The notes beneath the pieces were generated by a model that was not told where the DNA came from, did no database searches, and was given only the letters and a program-made list of their open reading frames with translations. A stretch of DNA of 5,706 nucleotides from an uncultured Pseudomonadales bacterium (GTDB lineage Bacteria > Pseudomonadota > Gammaproteobacteria > Pseudomonadales > IMCC2047), in assembly GCA_947258895.1 (NCBI GenBank), contig CAMYKE010000118.1:1-5706 (forward strand), given 5' to 3'. Made by a program: the position numbers and the translations under genes. Shown piece by piece: positions 3,174 through 5,706 of this stretch; position 1 is the first letter of the stretch, and every line of letters begins with the position of its first letter.

Positions 3174-5129
3174 ATGGCCAGTATTAGTTCACTAGGAGCA
3201 GGATCGGGTCTTGACCTGGAGAACCTGCTCAGCCAATTGTTAGCCGCAGAAACGCTGCCGGTAGAGAACCGCCTGAATACCCGGGAAGCCAACATTCAGG
3301 CGACTATCTCCGGGCTCGGCGCCTTTAAAAGCGCACTGGATGAGCTGGACGGCTCCGTCACCACGCTGACCAAACCGGACACGTTTTCAAGCCGTGCCGC
3401 GACCAGCTCAAATAACGACATTTTCACCGTCAGCGCAACCAACGACGCGTCCTACGGCAGCTACGACGTAAATGTCCTGAACCTTGCCAGCAATAACAAG
3501 CTTGCCAGTGGGGATTTTGCAAACGCAGATGCGACGGTTGGCTCCGGTACCCTGAGCTTTACGGTTGGGGCTACGTCTTTTGATGTAGCTATTACCGCCG
3601 GGGTCGACGATACCGTGGAGGGCATCAAGAACGCCATCAATAGCGCCTCGGACAACAACAACCTGCTGTCAGCGACCCTGCTCACCGTGGATAACGGCCT
3701 GGGCGATGGCGGCACTGTTACCAAGCTGGTGTTGACTGCCAACCAGACCGGAGCAGATAACCAGATCAGCGTGACGGTGGCGGACGATGATGGCCAGAAT
3801 GTCGATGCTGTCGGGTTGTCACAACTGTCCTCGGGCACCGCCGGCACGCCCGGCGGTATCGAACGACTGGCCCCTGATGGTGAAGTATTCTCGGCCACCG
3901 GCTTCGCTCTTTTGCCTCTGCCTGACGTTTCGGCGATCACAGACGATCCCGATGCTGCCGACGGTAATTTTCTGGTGGCTTTCGACGAGAAGACCGACAC
4001 CTCGGTCAGGACCAGCTTCCCGGCACCTTCCGGCGATCTCAAAATCGGCGCCGACCTGCAGGAAATCCGGGTAGCCGCGCGGGAATTCGCTGATTCGGGC
4101 AGCGGTACACCGCGGCTCAATATCGAAATCTATGAAGCGGGAAATCCAACGCCGTTGTATAGCAGCCCCACCCAGGACGTGGAAGGGAACCTCACCCAGG
4201 TCTTCAGTTTTACATTCGATGCCTCGATTCTTGCGGATCTATCCGGCAGGGACCTCGAGGTGGTGGTCTTCGGCGAAAACCGCAACGATTCGGCGATAGA
4301 CATCGGCGCAGTCGAGTTTAATGCCGATGTCGAACCGCAGCCTCCGACGGGTCAGTTGATCGAACTGCAGGCCGCACAGGATGCCCGCATCACGGTCGAC
4401 GGGTTTACCGCTTACAGCTCCAGCAATGTTTTTGACGACGTTATCGAGGGTGTCACCATCACGGCGCTGTCGGAGTCTCCCGACCCGCTCAACGATCCGC
4501 CGGAAACACTCACCATCGCCCTCGATAGCTCGACGGTCACCAGCGGTGTTAACAACTTTATAGAATCCTACAATGCGCTGGTCGACACGCTCAGCCAATT
4601 GACGAGCTTTGACGTCGACAGCGGAACGTCCAGCGCCCTGAACGGTGATTTCACCGTGCGCACCCTCGAAACACAACTGCGCAGGGTATTTTTTGCCAAC
4701 GTGGCGGGCGTGGATGCGAGCCTGAACACCCTCGTGGAATTGGGCATAACCACCACCGAAAGTGGCACCCTGGAGCTGGACCAGGCCAGGCTGGATGCCG
4801 CCGTGGCCAGCGATCTTGAGAGCGTAACCGCTTTCTTCAGCGGCCCTGGCGGGTTCGCCACCCGCCTCGAGGAAATACTGGACAGCTACGTCGGACCTAC
4901 CGGCATTATCCAGTCCCGGGAGGTCAGCCTCAATGAGTCGCTGGGAGATATCGCCGATGAGCGCGTCGACCTCGCATTACGGCTGGAAAATGTGGAACGG
5001 CGTTTCCGGAACCAGTTTTCCGCTCTGGATTCGCTCGTTGCCAATCTGAACTCACAGGGCGATTTCCTGCTCCAGCAATTGAACAACACCAGCAATATCA
5101 TTAACGGCAGTTCAAATTCCGATAACTAA
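3174..5129 (+). CDS. fliD: FliD, flagellar filament cap, with a large inserted domain
   Basis: FliD (HAP2) forms the oligomeric cap at the filament tip and guides folding and insertion of flagellin; in some pathogens it also binds mucus or host cells. The 651-aa product begins with the canonical MASISSLGAGSGLDLENLL and has an N-terminal FliD domain at about 1-110 and a C-terminal FliD domain from about 395, including AQDARITVDG (401-410), SSSNVFDDVIEGVTIT (415-430), NNFIESYNALVD (460-471) and a long terminal helical region with heptad character at about 580-640. Most FliD proteins have 450-500 residues. The excess is an insertion at about 222-395 described separately. The C-terminus ends in an Asn/Ser-rich tail. 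The start is supported by AAGGA 6 nt upstream. fliS follows after 12 nt, so the two are co-transcribed. No frameshift or break is seen. Confidence 0.95.
   Translation: MASISSLGAGSGLDLENLLSQLLAAETLPVENRLNTREANIQATISGLGAFKSALDELDGSVTTLTKPDTFSSRAATSSNNDIFTVSATNDASYGSYDVNVLNLASNNKLASGDFANADATVGSGTLSFTVGATSFDVAITAGVDDTVEGIKNAINSASDNNNLLSATLLTVDNGLGDGGTVTKLVLTANQTGADNQISVTVADDDGQNVDAVGLSQLSSGTAGTPGGIERLAPDGEVFSATGFALLPLPDVSAITDDPDAADGNFLVAFDEKTDTSVRTSFPAPSGDLKIGADLQEIRVAAREFADSGSGTPRLNIEIYEAGNPTPLYSSPTQDVEGNLTQVFSFTFDASILADLSGRDLEVVVFGENRNDSAIDIGAVEFNADVEPQPPTGQLIELQAAQDARITVDGFTAYSSSNVFDDVIEGVTITALSESPDPLNDPPETLTIALDSSTVTSGVNNFIESYNALVDTLSQLTSFDVDSGTSSALNGDFTVRTLETQLRRVFFANVAGVDASLNTLVELGITTTESGTLELDQARLDAAVASDLESVTAFFSGPGGFATRLEEILDSYVGPTGIIQSREVSLNESLGDIADERVDLALRLENVERRFRNQFSALDSLVANLNSQGDFLLQQLNNTSNIINGSSNSDN
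3837..4358 (+). other. Inserted beta-rich module in FliD (residues about 222-395)
   Basis: The segment lies between VGLSQLS (213-219) and the conserved AQDA block (401-404), where ordinary FliD proteins have only a short linker in the exposed D2/D3 part. It is rich in alternating hydrophobic strands with no long helix. Landmarks are DDPDAADGNFLVA (257-269), TSVRTSFPAPSGDL (277-289), LQEIRVAARE (295-304), GTPRLNIEIYEAGNP (311-325), FSFTFDASILADLSGRDLEV (344-363) and IDIGAVEFNADV (375-386). I recognise this order (DPD..DGN, VR.SFP.PSG, GTP...IE.YE.G, DIGAVE.NA) from beta-sandwich segments in phage-like and bacterial surface proteins. The boundaries are approximate, and a role in binding surfaces or glycans is inferred. 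Confidence 0.6.
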
Positions 5130-5130
5130 C

Positions 5131-5136
5131 AGAGGT
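5131..5136 (+). promoter_or_regulatory. Ribosome binding site of fliS
   Basis: AGAGGT directly follows the fliD stop and is 5 nt before the ATG at 5142, supporting that start and coupling of fliS to fliD. Confidence 0.65.
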
Positions 5137-5141
5137 CACCG

Positions 5142-5549
5142 ATGAACGCTCGAACCGCAACCAGGCAGTACCAGCAGGTAGGCAACCAGTCGGCCATCAT
5201 GGACGCCAGTCCCCACGCACTCATCGCGATGCTGATTAACGGCGCCGTTACCCGGCTTACTACCGCCAAGGGCTGTATCCAGCGTGATGACACCGCTGGC
5301 AAAGGCGAACACCTGGGCCAGGGAATCGACATCATTAGCGGCCTGCAAAGCAGCCTGGACATGGAAGCGGGCGGCGAAATCTCCGAGAAACTGGACGCGC
5401 TGTACGACTACATGGTGCGTCGCCTGATGCAAGCCAGCCTGCAGAACGACATGAGCATTGTCGATGAGGTCATTTCATTACTGCGCGAAATTCAATCGGG
5501 TTGGGACAATATTCCCGCTGAATTCCACTATCTCACCAACAACAAATAG
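5142..5549 (+). CDS. fliS: FliS, flagellin export chaperone
   Basis: FliS binds the C-terminal D0 helix of flagellin in the cytoplasm, prevents premature polymerisation and delivers it to the FlhA export gate. The 135-aa product is of normal family length and almost wholly helical. Landmarks are the N-terminal Y10 followed by QQV, the signature ASPHALIAMLINGA (22-35), the SLDMEAGGEIS segment (71-81), LYDYMVRRLMQAS (87-99) and the terminal helix SLLREIQSGW (112-121). It starts 12 nt after the fliD stop and is followed 10 nt later by the fliT-like gene, so it forms an operon with both. It is expected to serve the flagellin encoded at 1129-2628, whose C-terminal helix is intact. Confidence 0.94.
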   Translation: MNARTATRQYQQVGNQSAIMDASPHALIAMLINGAVTRLTTAKGCIQRDDTAGKGEHLGQGIDIISGLQSSLDMEAGGEISEKLDALYDYMVRRLMQASLQNDMSIVDEVISLLREIQSGWDNIPAEFHYLTNNK

Positions 5550-5559
5550 GCCGGGCCGC

Positions 5560-5706
5560 ATGGAGACGAACAATCACCAGGTCGTCGCTGCGGACGAACG
5601 CTGGAGCGCCATCGTAAGCCTCAGCGAGGACTTGCTGACTGCGGTCAGGGAGGAACGCTGGACCGACCTGGAACTGCAGGCCCAGTATCGCGACCAGTTA
5701 ATCAAA
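5560..5706 (+). CDS. fliT: FliT-like flagellar export chaperone, N-terminal fragment (cut by right edge)
   Basis: Forty-nine open codons run from the ATG at 5560 to the last base of the window. The peptide starts METNNHQVVAADERW and contains two ERW units (13-15 and 32-34) followed by acidic, leucine-rich helices (SLSEDLLTAV, DLELQAQYRDQL). This amphipathic helical pattern with spaced tryptophans is usual for FliT-type chaperones, which bind FliD in the cytoplasm. FliT proteins are poorly conserved, so the call leans on position: 10 nt after fliS in a fliD-fliS-fliT order. No good Shine-Dalgarno sequence precedes the ATG; the spacer is CCGG-rich, so translation probably depends on coupling with fliS. 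The C-terminal part, including any FliD-binding helix, is not visible. Confidence 0.68.
   Translation, partial: METNNHQVVAADERWSAIVSLSEDLLTAVREERWTDLELQAQYRDQLIK

Larger units (their letters stand above)
3070..3174 (+). promoter_or_regulatory. 11-bp inverted repeat enclosing the flaG-fliD gap and masking the fliD start
   Basis: TGACAAATCCT (3070-3080) is perfectly complementary to AGGATTTGTCA (3164-3174); a G-U pair (3069 with 3175) can extend it to 12. The right arm contains most of the fliD ribosome binding site and the A of its ATG; the left arm starts 1 nt after the flaG stop codon. In a read-through transcript the pairing would hide the fliD start. A ribosome finishing flaG would cover the left arm and release it. 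The loop is 83 nt. Confidence 0.6.

Noticed and set aside
3461..4120. Long minus-strand open frame (219 codons) inside fliD
   Set aside because: Antisense shadow of a well-supported gene; its Ser/Pro/Val-rich translation has no family features.
5549..5560. CCGGGCC-rich spacer between fliS and fliT as a regulatory hairpin
   Set aside because: It is too short to form more than a 3-4 bp stem with an acceptable loop.

Overview
The window is a chromosomal piece of a polar-flagellated proteobacterium, most likely a gammaproteobacterium. The evidence is the gene order flagellin - flaG - fliD - fliS - fliT, a near-consensus sigma-28 (FliA) promoter before flagellin, a plausible sigma-54 promoter before fliD, and an adjacent alaS. 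No species can be named from the sequence. Composition looks even and moderately GC-rich, and there is no transposon, integrase, tRNA, rRNA or CRISPR array.

Left part (1-874), all on the minus strand: the first 31 codons of alaS (alanyl-tRNA synthetase) run off the left edge. Upstream of it lies a complete AlkB-type 2-oxoglutarate/Fe(II) dioxygenase gene for alkylation repair. The 177 bp between them hold a candidate alaS promoter and a repeated TTAACTGC motif.

Divergent intergenic region (875-1128): an AT-rich candidate alkB promoter overlaps the upstream element of the flagellin sigma-28 promoter. The expected flagellin leader is about 105 nt. It contains a small 5' hairpin, then a long hairpin with an anti-Shine-Dalgarno sequence built into it.

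Flagellar part (1129-5706), all on the plus strand: a 499-aa flagellin is followed by a GC-rich hairpin, then flaG, a 105-bp gap, the filament cap gene fliD, the flagellin chaperone gene fliS, and the first 49 codons of a fliT-like chaperone gene cut by the right edge. These genes act together: FliS escorts flagellin and FliT usually escorts FliD to the export apparatus, FliD caps the growing filament and folds flagellin beneath it, and FlaG is associated with filament length.

Three points stand out. (1) FliD is 651 aa, well above the usual 450-500, because a beta-rich module of roughly 170 residues is inserted before the conserved AQDA..TVDG segment. The module resembles a domain I associate with phage and bacterial surface proteins. 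(2) The flaG-fliD gap is bracketed by an 11-bp perfect inverted repeat whose right arm buries the fliD ribosome binding site and start codon. A sigma-54-like promoter lies in the loop, so only long read-through transcripts would carry the blocking arm. (3) The flagellin leader has mutually exclusive structures that would hide or expose its ribosome binding site.
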